The notes beneath the pieces are model-generated. The model worked only from the letters and a program-made list of their open reading frames with translations, did not search any database and was not told the origin of the DNA. The position numbers and the translations under genes are program-made. This document shows, one piece after another, positions 1 through 8,185 of a DNA stretch of 64,000 nucleotides. Position 1 is the stretch's first letter. Each line of letters opens with the position of its first letter. Source of the DNA: Sphingomonas sp. PL-96 (GTDB lineage Bacteria; Pseudomonadota; Alphaproteobacteria; Sphingomonadales; Sphingomonadaceae); NCBI RefSeq assembly GCF_020707215.1, contig NZ_JAJFET010000004.1:1-64000 (forward strand). Direction: 5' to 3'.

Positions 1-28
1 AACGCGGCTGATCCGTTCCGATCGGGGG

Positions 29-1423
29 ATGCGGCACGTCCGCATCCCCGCCCTCGCACTGCTGATTGCCGTCGCCGGAACCGGGCTTGCCCGGTCGGAC
101 GACGCGCGCGCCTTTGCCCAGGCAAAGAAATCCGCCGCCAGCGCGAAGAAGACTGGCGCCAAGAAGCCCGTCGCCAAGGCGCCTGCCGACCAAACGGCCG
201 AGGCACCAAAGGCAACGCCCGCCACCCGCGCGATCGCGGTGCAGATCCGCGAGCAGATCGGCGGCAAGACCAAGCGCTTCTATGCCAGCCGCGGCTTTTG
301 GCCGATCTGGGCGAGCACGGGCCGGATCGGGCCGGAGGCCGACGCCTTTATCGACATGCTCGAAAGCGCGGATCTCGATGGGCTGCGCCCCCGCAGCTAC
401 GACCCCGACCGCGTCCGAGAGGCAGTGCGCGCCGCCCGCGGCGGGGACCCGGCCGCCGTCGCGCGTGCCGAGATCGCGCTGTCGGAGGCGATGGCCGACT
501 ATGTCGCGGACGTCCGGCGCCCGACCGACGTCGGCATGACCTACCTCGACGAGGAGGTGAAGCCGCGCAAGCTCAAGGCCGAGAACGTGCTGCGCGCGGC
601 GGTCCTCACCAAGTCGTTCGCCAGCTATATCCGCGACATGGGCTGGATGAGCCCGCAATACGTCCGACTGCGCAAGCTCGCCGCGGGGCCGGGGCTATCG
701 GCCGAGGATCGCGCGCGATTGCAGCTGAACCTGGATCGCGCGCGACTGCTGCCCGGCCCCTGGACCCGCCACATCGTGGTGGATGCCGCCGCCGCGCAGC
801 TGTTCTTCTACCAGAACGGCAAGCAGGTCGGCACGATGCGCGTGGTCGCGGGCACGCCGCAGACGCCGACGCCGATGCTTGCCGGCATGGTGCGCTATGC
901 GATCCTGAACCCCTATTGGAACGTGCCGACCGACCTGGTGCGCAAGAACATCGCGCCCAAGGTCCTGGCGGGCCGCTCGCTGTCGAGCATGCGGTTCGAG
1001 GCGCTGTCGGACTGGAGCACCGACGCTGCCAAGCTCGATCCCAAGGCGATCGACTGGCAGGCGGTCGCCGCCGGCCAGCAGGAGGTTCGCGTGCGCGAGC
1101 TGCCCGGCCCCGGCAACTCGATGGGCCGCGTGAAGTTCATGTTCCCCAACGATCTGGGCATCTATCTGCACGATACCAACAACAAGGCACTGCTGAAAAA
1201 GCCCGACCGGCACTTCAGCAACGGCTGCGTCCGGCTGGAGGACGCGTCGACGCTGGGCAAATGGCTGCTGGGCAAGCCGATCACGGCGATCGCCAGGAAG
1301 CCGGAACAGGGCGTCCCGCTGCCAGAGGCCGTGCCGGTGTACCTCACCTATTTTACCGCCACGCCGACAAGCAATGGCGTGAGCTTCCTGAAGGACGTCT
1401 ACGGCCGCGATCGCGGCGCCTGA
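29..1423 (+). CDS. L,D-transpeptidase (YkuD domain), exported
   Basis: The 464-residue protein begins with a signal-peptide-like segment (about residues 1-30), followed by a Lys/Ala-rich linker (about 31-65) that could lie along the cell wall. The C-terminal half is a YkuD catalytic domain (about residues 245-430): His381, then His395 and Cys400 in the motif HFSNGCVRL, match the conserved His and catalytic Cys of the family. Enzymes of this family form 3-3 peptidoglycan cross-links or attach proteins to the wall in the periplasm; which of these this one does cannot be told. The length and the N-terminal helical region resemble the YcbB branch. The start is only 29 bases inside the window, so an upstream start cannot be excluded, but a GGGG stretch precedes the chosen ATG and the signal peptide begins there. 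It converges on the TonB receptor gene. Confidence 0.85.
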   Translation: MRHVRIPALALLIAVAGTGLARSDDARAFAQAKKSAASAKKTGAKKPVAKAPADQTAEAPKATPATRAIAVQIREQIGGKTKRFYASRGFWPIWASTGRIGPEADAFIDMLESADLDGLRPRSYDPDRVREAVRAARGGDPAAVARAEIALSEAMADYVADVRRPTDVGMTYLDEEVKPRKLKAENVLRAAVLTKSFASYIRDMGWMSPQYVRLRKLAAGPGLSAEDRARLQLNLDRARLLPGPWTRHIVVDAAAAQLFFYQNGKQVGTMRVVAGTPQTPTPMLAGMVRYAILNPYWNVPTDLVRKNIAPKVLAGRSLSSMRFEALSDWSTDAAKLDPKAIDWQAVAAGQQEVRVRELPGPGNSMGRVKFMFPNDLGIYLHDTNNKALLKKPDRHFSNGCVRLEDASTLGKWLLGKPITAIARKPEQGVPLPEAVPVYLTYFTATPTSNGVSFLKDVYGRDRGA

Positions 1424-1434
1424 GCGCAAGAGCA

Positions 1435-1460
1435 GCCGGGCACCGCGATCGGTGCCCGGC
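1435..1460. terminator. Hairpin between convergent genes
   Basis: A perfect 11-bp stem (GCCGGGCACCG / CGGTGCCCGGC) with a CGAT loop sits between the stops of the L,D-transpeptidase and the TonB receptor. There is no long T run, so it is inferred to be a bidirectional terminator from its placement and stem strength. Confidence 0.6.
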
Positions 1461-1480
1461 CCTTCCCACGGCTTGATCGC

Positions 1481-3868
1481 TTAGAAACGCGCGCTCGCTT
1501 CCACGCCGTAGAAGCGCGGCTCGCCCGCGATATAGGTGGGGATGCCGAAGCCGCCGCCGGTGTTGCCGGCGTCGATCAGATACTCTTCGTTCGTCAGGTT
1601 GCGCGCGAAGCCGCCGATGCGGAAACGGCCGCCCTCGGTCTCGACCCCGGCGCGCAGGTTGACCAGCGTATAGCCGGGCTGGCTGATCGCCTCGTTGTTG
1701 GGCACCTCGAAATAGACCTTGGAGCGATAGGTGACGCTGGGCGTCGCATACAGCGTCCAACGACCGACCGGCAGGCGCAGCGACGCACCGGCGGACGCAG
1801 TCGTGTCGGGCTGCAGGCGGAAGCTGTTGCCCGCATACACGCCGTTGCTGGCATCGTCGGCGATGCCGCCGTCGAGATAGGCGAAGGTGCCGAACAGCGT
1901 CAGCACGCGACCCAGCTGCAGGTTCGCCTCCAGCTCGACGCCCAGATTGTCGGCCGAGCCGGCGCTCTGCGTGCGGGTGACGCCATCGTCGCCGGTGACG
2001 GAGACCTGGAAGCCGTCATACTTCTGGTAGAAGACCGAGGCCGCGCCGGTGAACGGCCCCACCCGCCCCTTGATGCCGCCTTCATAGTTCCAGACGGTTT
2101 CTTCCGGAACGATCTGAAGGTTCGGGACCACGCCGGCTGCGGAGTTCGCGGCGCTCAGCTGCACCACCGGCGAGCGCCGGCCCTTGCTGGCGGTCGCATA
2201 GAGGTTGAGGCTGTCGTTCAGGCGGAACAGCGCATTGAAACGCGGCAGCAGCGCGGCAAAGCTGCGCTTGGCCGTGAACTTGACGCCGTTGGTGTTGGCC
2301 GTGCCGATCAGGCTGGTCTGGATGCCGAGCGCCGCCAGAATCTGCGAGTTCGGCTGGACCGAGCTGTACCCCGATTCCCGGTCCTCGATCAGCACGCGCG
2401 CGCCGGCGGTCAGCTCCAGCCGCGGCGTCGGGATCCAGGTCGCGTCGGCGAATACCGAATAGGTGTCGTTGTTGCCGTAGTTGGTGAATTCGGAAGCATA
2501 AGGCAGTTCGGTCGCCGCGCCGCCGGTGACGAGCGAGGTCACCTGCGTTGCCGGGATGGTGCCGTTGGCGGTCACGCAGCCCGTGCCGGTCGGGATGCCG
2601 AGCGCCTGGATCTGCGCGCGGATCGGCGCATAGGCAGCCGCCACCGAACAGGCGAGATAGGTGCCCTCTTCGGTCGAGAAGGGCACGCGCTGGAAGCCGT
2701 TCTCGAAGAAGGCGTTCCAGCCGAAGGCGGCGCGGTACGTCGTACCCTCGAACGAGAAGCGGCTCTCGTGGCTCCACTGCTCGCCCTGCGCGTCCTCGGC
2801 GAACTCGAGGTACCAGGCCGGGCCGCCGTCCGCGTCGAAGATCTCCAGCGCGTCGAACTTGCGGAAGCCGTTCACGGTCGTGAAGCGGATGCCGTCCGCC
2901 AGGTCTACGTTCACCGTCAGGTTCGCGTCATAGACGTTGCGGTCGAGCCCGAGCTTGCGGGCGCCGAGCACCTCCTCGCTGTAGGGCGAGCCCGACAGCT
3001 CGGCATAGCCATAGTCGCCGGTCTGCCCGCCGGTCGGCGCATGGGCGCGCGACTTGAACGCGGTGCCGGGGTTGCGCTGCCCGTCATAGGTCAGCACCAG
3101 ATCGGCCGTGACCGCGTCGCTCGGCTGCCAGCGCAGCGACCCGCGGATGCCGCGCTGGTCCTGGCCGTTCAGATCGTCCTGGTCGACGCGGCCCTGGTTC
3201 TGGTTGGCCACATCCGGATCCCCGGCGATGTTGCGGACATAGCCGTCGCGATATTTGTAGGCGAAGGCGATGCGGCCGGCGAGCACGTCGTTGCCCGCGT
3301 TCAGGAAGCCCGACACCTGGGTCCGGTCGTAATTGCCGTACGACCCCGCGATCTCGCCCGAGAAGCCGGGTTCGGGCCGAGCCGACACGATCGACACCGC
3401 GCCCACGGCCGCAGCCGTGCCGAACAGCGTCGCCTGCGGGCCCTTGACGACCTCGATCCGCTCCAGGTCGTACAGGTCCTGCCAGGCACCGCGCGAGCGG
3501 CTGATGTCGACGCCGTTGTAGTAGAGGGTGACGCGCGCGCCCTGCTGCGACGATCCGTTGTCGCTGGTGATGCCGCGGATCACGAAGCCGGGGTTGTTGG
3601 CGCTCTGCTCCTGCACCTGCAGGCCGGGCACGAAGGCGGCGATCTCGTCGAGCTCGGACACGCCGATCTCGGCCATCCGGCTGCCGGTCAGGGCGGTAAC
3701 GGTGACCGGCACGTCCTCGATACGCTCGGCGCGCTTCTGGGCCGTGACGATGACATCCTGCGGCTGGAAGGCGGTGTCCTCCGGCTGTGCGCTGGCCTGC
3801 GCCAGCGCGCCCGACGAGACACCCGTGGACAGCACCGCAAGCGCTGCACCCAACCCGAACTTCTTCAT
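1481..3868 (-). CDS. TonB-dependent outer-membrane receptor
   Basis: The 795-residue protein has a signal peptide (about residues 1-28), a TonB-box-like stretch (DVIVTAQKRAERIEDVP), and an N-terminal plug domain containing RIEVVKGPQATLFG. A long beta-barrel follows that ends in a terminal Phe, as outer-membrane barrels do. The ATG at 3868 is chosen because GGGGGAAG lies just upstream and a signal peptide follows; the open frame extends 56 codons further upstream but that part is Arg-rich and not signal-like. It is divergent from the PhoD-type phosphatase and near a phytase, with Pho-box-like repeats upstream. The inferred role is uptake of an organic phosphate or phosphate complex. The substrate cannot be read from sequence; iron-siderophore uptake is the main alternative. 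Confidence 0.9.
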   Translation of the reverse strand: MKKFGLGAALAVLSTGVSSGALAQASAQPEDTAFQPQDVIVTAQKRAERIEDVPVTVTALTGSRMAEIGVSELDEIAAFVPGLQVQEQSANNPGFVIRGITSDNGSSQQGARVTLYYNGVDISRSRGAWQDLYDLERIEVVKGPQATLFGTAAAVGAVSIVSARPEPGFSGEIAGSYGNYDRTQVSGFLNAGNDVLAGRIAFAYKYRDGYVRNIAGDPDVANQNQGRVDQDDLNGQDQRGIRGSLRWQPSDAVTADLVLTYDGQRNPGTAFKSRAHAPTGGQTGDYGYAELSGSPYSEEVLGARKLGLDRNVYDANLTVNVDLADGIRFTTVNGFRKFDALEIFDADGGPAWYLEFAEDAQGEQWSHESRFSFEGTTYRAAFGWNAFFENGFQRVPFSTEEGTYLACSVAAAYAPIRAQIQALGIPTGTGCVTANGTIPATQVTSLVTGGAATELPYASEFTNYGNNDTYSVFADATWIPTPRLELTAGARVLIEDRESGYSSVQPNSQILAALGIQTSLIGTANTNGVKFTAKRSFAALLPRFNALFRLNDSLNLYATASKGRRSPVVQLSAANSAAGVVPNLQIVPEETVWNYEGGIKGRVGPFTGAASVFYQKYDGFQVSVTGDDGVTRTQSAGSADNLGVELEANLQLGRVLTLFGTFAYLDGGIADDASNGVYAGNSFRLQPDTTASAGASLRLPVGRWTLYATPSVTYRSKVYFEVPNNEAISQPGYTLVNLRAGVETEGGRFRIGGFARNLTNEEYLIDAGNTGGGFGIPTYIAGEPRFYGVEASARF

Positions 3869-3913
3869 ATTCTGCTTCCCCCTGGAACGACGCGGCTCCG
3901 GTAGGCGCGGCAG

Positions 3914-3957
3914 ATGACAGTGCAGCGGCAGCCGCGTGACGCAGCGGTGACGCCGCC
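3914..3957 (-). promoter_or_regulatory. Candidate Pho-box array for the TonB receptor
   Basis: Four consecutive 11-bp units begin at 3914, 3925, 3936 and 3947 on the plus strand: ATGACAG.., GCGGCAG.., GTGACGC.. and GTGACGC... On the minus strand the first unit is an exact CTGTCAT half site, with CTGCCGC one turn upstream. PhoB is known to bind tandem 11-bp repeats of CTGTCAT plus a 4-bp spacer. The array ends 46 bp before the receptor start codon. The second unit is weak, so this is a candidate only. Confidence 0.5.
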
Positions 3958-3966
3958 TTCGCGGAA

Positions 3967-3995
3967 CTGTCACAACCCCGCAACCGAAGTGTCGC
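3967..3995 (+). promoter_or_regulatory. Candidate Pho box for the PhoD-type phosphatase
   Basis: CTGTCAC (3967), CCGCAAC (3978) and GTGTCGC (3989) are spaced exactly 11 bp apart on the plus strand, ending 43 bp before the phosphatase start. The first unit is close to the CTGTCAT half site; the others are degenerate. The orientation, pointing at the gene, supports the assignment. Confidence 0.4.
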
Positions 3996-4038
3996 GTGGG
4001 CTGCTTAGTGGCCGCGGCGTCCTTGGGGAGCATCAAAC

Positions 4039-5685
4039 ATGACGATCAACCGCCGCGACGCGCTGACCCTGCTGGGCAGCGGACTGGCCATGACCCTTCC
4101 GGCCGGGGCCAATGCCGCACCGTCCGCTGCGCGCTTCGACCATGGCGTGGCGAGCGGCGACCCCGCCGCCGACGGCGCCGTCCTGTGGACGCGCGCGTCG
4201 CCGGCCGCCGCCGCCACCGGCGACATCCCGCTGCGCTGGCATGTCGCACAGGCCGAGGCGGCAGAGCCGATCGCCTCTGGCGACATTGTCGCCCGCTCTG
4301 CCCGCGACTTCACGGCAAAGGTCGTGGCGACAGGCCTGTCGCCGGCCACGAACTATTGGTTCTGGTTCACCGACGCCGCCGGCACGCGCTCGCCAGTCGG
4401 CCGCTTCCGCACGTTGCCGGTCGGCGCTGCGCCCGATCTCGTGCTGGCGGTGGTCTCCTGCCAGCTGTTCCCGGGCGGCCTCTTCAACGCCTATGACGCC
4501 ATCGCGAAGAGCGAGCGGCTCGACGCCGTGCTCCACCTGGGCGACTATATCTATGAATATGGCGCCGAGGGCTATGGCGGCGAAATCGGCGCCAAGCTGA
4601 ACCGCCTGCCCGAGCCGCGCCACGAAATCCTGACGCTCGCCGACTATCGCCAACGCCATGCGCAGGTGAAGCGCGACCCCGACATGCAGGCCGCCCACGC
4701 CCGTGCCGCGTTCATCTGCGTGTGGGACGACCATGAGGTGGCCAACGACAGCTGGCTCCACGGTGCCGAGAATCACGAGCCCAAGTCCGAAGGGGATTGG
4801 GACAAGCGCAAGGCCGCGGCCATGCAGGCCTATTTCGAATGGATGCCGATCCGCGATCCGCGCCCGGGCCAGCCGTGGGAGGCAATCAACCGCAGCTTCG
4901 AATTCGGCAATCTGGCGACACTGGCGATGGTGGAGACCCGCCTGCTCGCCCGCGACCTTCAGGTTGCCCCCAAGGGCGCGGCCGTCACGCCGGCCGACTA
5001 TGCGCCGATGCTGGCCGAACGTGCCCGCGCCGACCGCGAGTTGCTGGGCGCCAAGCAGCAGCGCTGGCTGGAAACCACGCTTGCGGGTTCGGTCAAGGCG
5101 GGCAAGCCGTGGCAGATCCTGGGCAACCAGGTGGTGATGGCGCGGGTCGCCGGACCCGATCTGGAGCGCCAGCTGGGCGCCGAACGCTTTGCCGCCGCCA
5201 TGGCGCGCATGCCCGCGGCCTATCGCGAGCGGATGTCTTCGGCCGCTGCCTCCTATCGCGCGGGCCTGCCGTTCAACTTCGACAGCTGGGACGGCTATCC
5301 GGCGGCGCGCGAGCGGCTCTATGCGAGCTTTCGCCGTGCGGGCTCGCAGCCGATCGTGCTCTCGGGCGACAGCCATGCGGCCTGGGCCAACGACCTGCAT
5401 GATGCCGACGGGCGCCTGGTCGCGGCCGAGTTCGGCACGACCGCGATCACCAGCCCGTCCTATGGCTCGCTGCTGCCGGGCATCGGCAAGCTCCTGGCCG
5501 ACGTCAATGACGAGGTCCGCTTCTGCGACCAGGACAACAAGGGCTATCTGCAGCTGACGTTGACGCCAGAGGCTGCGACCGCCGAGTTTGTCACCGTCTC
5601 GACGATCCTTGCGAAACCCTATGAGAAGAAGGTCGCCGCCCGCTTCCGCACCGCGGGCAAGGCCCGGCTCCAGCAGCTCGCCTGA
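4039..5685 (+). CDS. phoD: PhoD-family alkaline phosphatase/phosphodiesterase
   Basis: The 548-residue protein starts with a Tat-type signal (RRDALTLLGSGLAM then an Ala-rich stretch), as is usual for PhoD, which is exported folded with its Ca/Fe cofactor. An N-terminal fibronectin-like PhoD_N domain (about residues 30-130) is followed by the metallophosphatase core. Metal-binding signatures are HLGDYIYEYG (Asp169), WDDHE (230-233) and SGDSHA (Asp444, His446). The family hydrolyses phosphate mono- and diesters outside the cytoplasm. The gene diverges from the TonB receptor and converges with the phytase, forming a phosphorus-scavenging group. The start was chosen because the twin-arginine signal begins there. 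Pho control is inferred from the upstream repeats. Confidence 0.92.
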   Translation: MTINRRDALTLLGSGLAMTLPAGANAAPSAARFDHGVASGDPAADGAVLWTRASPAAAATGDIPLRWHVAQAEAAEPIASGDIVARSARDFTAKVVATGLSPATNYWFWFTDAAGTRSPVGRFRTLPVGAAPDLVLAVVSCQLFPGGLFNAYDAIAKSERLDAVLHLGDYIYEYGAEGYGGEIGAKLNRLPEPRHEILTLADYRQRHAQVKRDPDMQAAHARAAFICVWDDHEVANDSWLHGAENHEPKSEGDWDKRKAAAMQAYFEWMPIRDPRPGQPWEAINRSFEFGNLATLAMVETRLLARDLQVAPKGAAVTPADYAPMLAERARADRELLGAKQQRWLETTLAGSVKAGKPWQILGNQVVMARVAGPDLERQLGAERFAAAMARMPAAYRERMSSAAASYRAGLPFNFDSWDGYPAARERLYASFRRAGSQPIVLSGDSHAAWANDLHDADGRLVAAEFGTTAITSPSYGSLLPGIGKLLADVNDEVRFCDQDNKGYLQLTLTPEAATAEFVTVSTILAKPYEKKVAARFRTAGKARLQQLA

Positions 5686-5691
5686 CCGGCA

Positions 5692-5718
5692 GGGCCGGGG
5701 CGCGATCCGCCCCGGCCC
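5692..5718. terminator. Hairpin between convergent phoD and phytase genes
   Basis: An 11-bp perfect GC-rich stem (GGGCCGGGGCG / CGCCCCGGCCC) with a CGATC loop fills the short gap between the two stop codons. On the plus strand GTCCTTGT follows. It probably serves both genes. Confidence 0.6.
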
Positions 5719-5730
5719 GTCCTTGTCGGC

Positions 5731-6792
5731 TCAGCGCTCCAGCGCGGCCCGCACGCCCGCCCAGTCGACGAGCTTGAAGTTCTGGGCCTCGGCCCCGTTG
5801 TCATTGTCCTGCATCACCAGCAAGCCCCGTGCGTAGGGGCCGATCGGACCCGACCAGGCGTCGACGCCGTCGGTGCCGCTCACCCCGTCCACCGATCCGC
5901 TGGCCGCCACGCGGAAGCGCCCGACGTAGCGCTCGGCGCCTGCCGCGGCGGCGACCTGCCACACGGCAAAGGCGTCGTCACCCTGGCTGGACACGATCAG
6001 AAACGTCTCGGCGCCGTCGCGCAGCAGGGTCACGCCCTCGACATCGGCCACCAGCCGGCCGTCGCCGACCCCGGCGAGCAGCGTGCGCTCCGGCGCACCC
6101 TTGAGCGGATAGCGCCAGACGCCCTTCAACTCTTCGCCGATGTACAGCGTCGCGCTGGCGTCGTCGATCGAGCAGCCCTCGGACTGCGAGCCTACCGCAT
6201 AGCGGCGGCGCTCGGTGCCCGTCAGCGCAGTGCCGGTGCCGGTCACGCCATATTCGCGAACCTGCCCGTCCTTGCCGATCACCACCGCCAGCAGCTGTCC
6301 GTCCACCCGACCCATGCAGAAGCCATAGGGTTCGGCCAGGTCGGACTTGATGAAGCCGGCCGGGCGCAACTCCCCCTGCCCGTCGAAGCGGTAGAGAGCG
6401 ACGCCCATGCGGCCGCGATCGGAAGCGCCGGCAACGAAGCCCGCGCCCTCGGCGCGGAGATCGACGTTGTTGAGCAGCCCTTCGGCCAGGAACTGGAGCA
6501 CGTCGCCGCCAAGGCCGAACACGTAGAGGCCCGCCTTCTTGTCGGTCCCGAGCAGGATGCCCTGCTGATTCTTGCCGGCAAAAGACACACCGTTGGCCGT
6601 GGTCCAGATCGCGGGATCGTCCGCCGCGTCGGCCATGCGGGTCGCAACCGCAGCGGTCTCGGCCGCTGCCGCGACGCTCACCGTCGGCGCCGACGCCAGG
6701 TTACCGCTGGTCGTCTGGGCGGCACAGCCACTCAAGAGCAACCCGACCGTCATCAAACCGCACCGGAAACGTCCTCGCATCTTCATGTCCAT
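5731..6792 (-). CDS. Beta-propeller 3-phytase, lipoprotein
   Basis: The 353-residue protein matches the beta-propeller phytase family: DDPAIW near the mature N-terminus, GTDKKAGLYVFGL, EGAGFVAGASDRG, and EGCSIDDASATLYIGEE are the expected calcium- and phosphate-site strands. The signal ends in a lipobox (LLLSGC), so it is probably a lipoprotein anchored to a membrane. Such enzymes release phosphate from calcium-phytate. Three ATGs lie close together (6792, 6786, 6780); 6792 is taken as the longest that keeps a normal signal, and 6786 has the better-spaced AGGGA. It converges with the PhoD-type gene. Phytases of this family are known to cluster with TonB receptors, as here. Confidence 0.88.
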   Translation of the reverse strand: MDMKMRGRFRCGLMTVGLLLSGCAAQTTSGNLASAPTVSVAAAAETAAVATRMADAADDPAIWTTANGVSFAGKNQQGILLGTDKKAGLYVFGLGGDVLQFLAEGLLNNVDLRAEGAGFVAGASDRGRMGVALYRFDGQGELRPAGFIKSDLAEPYGFCMGRVDGQLLAVVIGKDGQVREYGVTGTGTALTGTERRRYAVGSQSEGCSIDDASATLYIGEELKGVWRYPLKGAPERTLLAGVGDGRLVADVEGVTLLRDGAETFLIVSSQGDDAFAVWQVAAAAGAERYVGRFRVAASGSVDGVSGTDGVDAWSGPIGPYARGLLVMQDNDNGAEAQNFKLVDWAGVRAALER

Positions 6793-6843
6793 CCCTGTTG
6801 AGCCCCCCAGGGGGGCTTGCCGGGCTGGCGATGCAAGGAGAAA

Positions 6844-6861
6844 ATGACAGCTTTGTTGCAG
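6844..6861 (-). promoter_or_regulatory. Candidate Pho box upstream of the phytase
   Basis: On the minus strand CTGCAAC-AAAG-CTGTCAT has the 7-4-7 layout of a Pho box, with an exact second half site. It lies about 52 bp before the phytase start codon, nearly the same distance as the array in front of the TonB receptor (46 bp). Confidence 0.5.
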
Positions 6862-7263
6862 ACCTCGCCCACACCGCCGCGCCTGCCGCAAAACCGGGAT
6901 GTCGCATGGAAGGATGTGCCGAAGTCGCACCGTGACGGCGATGCGCCGGCAGAGCCACGCGCCAAGCGCCCAGGTCGCGGAAAACAGAGGTCTTAGCCGA
7001 GAGCGACGGTCGCTGCGATTTCCCTCCTACGCTTGCTGCACGCAAGCTGGTGGTTGTTCGACCTGGTTCCTGGTCCCGGACTTATCCATGATCGGATGTC
7101 TGCGCGGGCCAGGGCTGGGTGCCGCAATCTGAAATGCGGGCCACCGGTACGGCTTGCCGACCATCCTTGTTGCGGTTGGGCTCGCCACCCGGCGTAATCG
7201 GGTCGATCGGCCTGATCTGGATCGCACATCGGTTTCGATCGGGCGATCGGCTGCATCGGACGT
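6862..7263. other. Intergenic region without a recognisable gene
   Basis: About 400 bases between the phytase regulatory region and the hairpin behind the next SDR gene. Short open frames exist on both strands but none has a ribosome site, a recognisable motif or coding character. I see nothing further in it. Confidence 0.5.
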
Positions 7264-7290
7264 GCCGGGTGCCGCCGTGCGGCACCCGGC
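7264..7290 (-). terminator. Strong hairpin behind the SDR gene
   Basis: A perfect 12-bp stem (GCCGGGTGCCGC / GCGGCACCCGGC) with a 3-base loop lies 8 bases past the SDR stop codon at 7299. It has no T run, so termination is inferred from position and stability. Confidence 0.5.
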
Positions 7291-7298
7291 GATGGGCG

Positions 7299-8054
7299 TC
7301 AGATGGTCTGGCCGCCCGACACCTCGATGCGCTGGGCATTGACCCAGCGGTTGTCCGGGCCGAGCAGGCTTGCCACCATCGGGCCGATATCGTCGGGCAG
7401 TCCGACGCGGCCGAGCGCCGTCATGCCGGCGAACGCCGCGTTGTAATCGGGAATGTCGCGCACCGCGCCACCCAGAAAGTCGGTCTCGATCGCGCCGGGG
7501 GCGACGGTGTTGGCGGTGATGCCGCGCGCGCCCAGCTCCTTCGCCATGTAGACGGTCAGCACCTCAATCGCACCCTTGGCGGCCGCGTAGGCCGAGAAGC
7601 CAGGGAACGACACGCGGGTCAGCCCCGACGAGAAGTTTATGATGCGGCCGCCATCGGCCAGCACCGGCAGCAGCGCCTGGGTTAGGAAGAACACGCCCTT
7701 GAGGTGGACGGCGAACAGCTTGTCGAACTGCTCCTCGGTCGTGGCGGCGAAGTCCGCCATTTCGCCATGGCCGGCATTGTTGACCAGGTGATCGACCGTG
7801 TCGCGGTCGAAGCTGGTGGTAAGCGCGATGCGCAGGGCGTCCACGAAGGCGGAGAAGGTAGAGACGTTGCCGGTATCGAGCTGCAACGCCACGGCCTTGC
7901 GGCCCAGCGCTTCGATCTCGGCTACGACGGCATCGGCGTTGTCCTTGCCGCTATGGTAGGTGAGGATCACGTCGCCGCCGTGGCGGGCGATGCTGATCGC
8001 GGTGTTGCGGCCGAGGCCACGGCTGCCGCCGGTCACGAGGGAAAGGGTGGTCAT
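7299..8054 (-). CDS. Short-chain dehydrogenase/reductase
   Basis: The 251-residue classical SDR has the N-terminal cofactor motif TGGSRGLGR (about residues 8-16), NNAG in the core, and a catalytic Ser-Tyr-Lys set in SSGLTRVSFPGFSAYAAAK. The C-terminus ends in a normal SDR strand (EVSGGQTI). The substrate is unknown. The ATG at 8054 follows GGAGG at good spacing, so the 16 codons further upstream in the frame are excluded. It diverges from an AraC-type regulator, which is probably its activator; this SDR/AraC pairing recurs in proteobacteria. Confidence 0.88.
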   Translation of the reverse strand: MTTLSLVTGGSRGLGRNTAISIARHGGDVILTYHSGKDNADAVVAEIEALGRKAVALQLDTGNVSTFSAFVDALRIALTTSFDRDTVDHLVNNAGHGEMADFAATTEEQFDKLFAVHLKGVFFLTQALLPVLADGGRIINFSSGLTRVSFPGFSAYAAAKGAIEVLTVYMAKELGARGITANTVAPGAIETDFLGGAVRDIPDYNAAFAGMTALGRVGLPDDIGPMVASLLGPDNRWVNAQRIEVSGGQTI

Positions 8055-8185
8055 GCAAGCCTCCGGTTGGTGCTGCCGGCTGTATGCATCGAACCGGATC
8101 AACGGTGTTGCGCGATCATCCGGAAGACTTGCCTGATTGTCCGCGTGCGTTGCCGCGTGGTCGTGGCGCCTCTATCCTGGTGTCC

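Noticed and set aside
6801..6817. Palindrome AGCCCCCC-A-GGGGGGCT in the phytase leader
   Set aside because: A perfect 8-bp inverted repeat with one central base, but it matches no known operator and cannot form a good hairpin with a one-base loop; kept only as a note.
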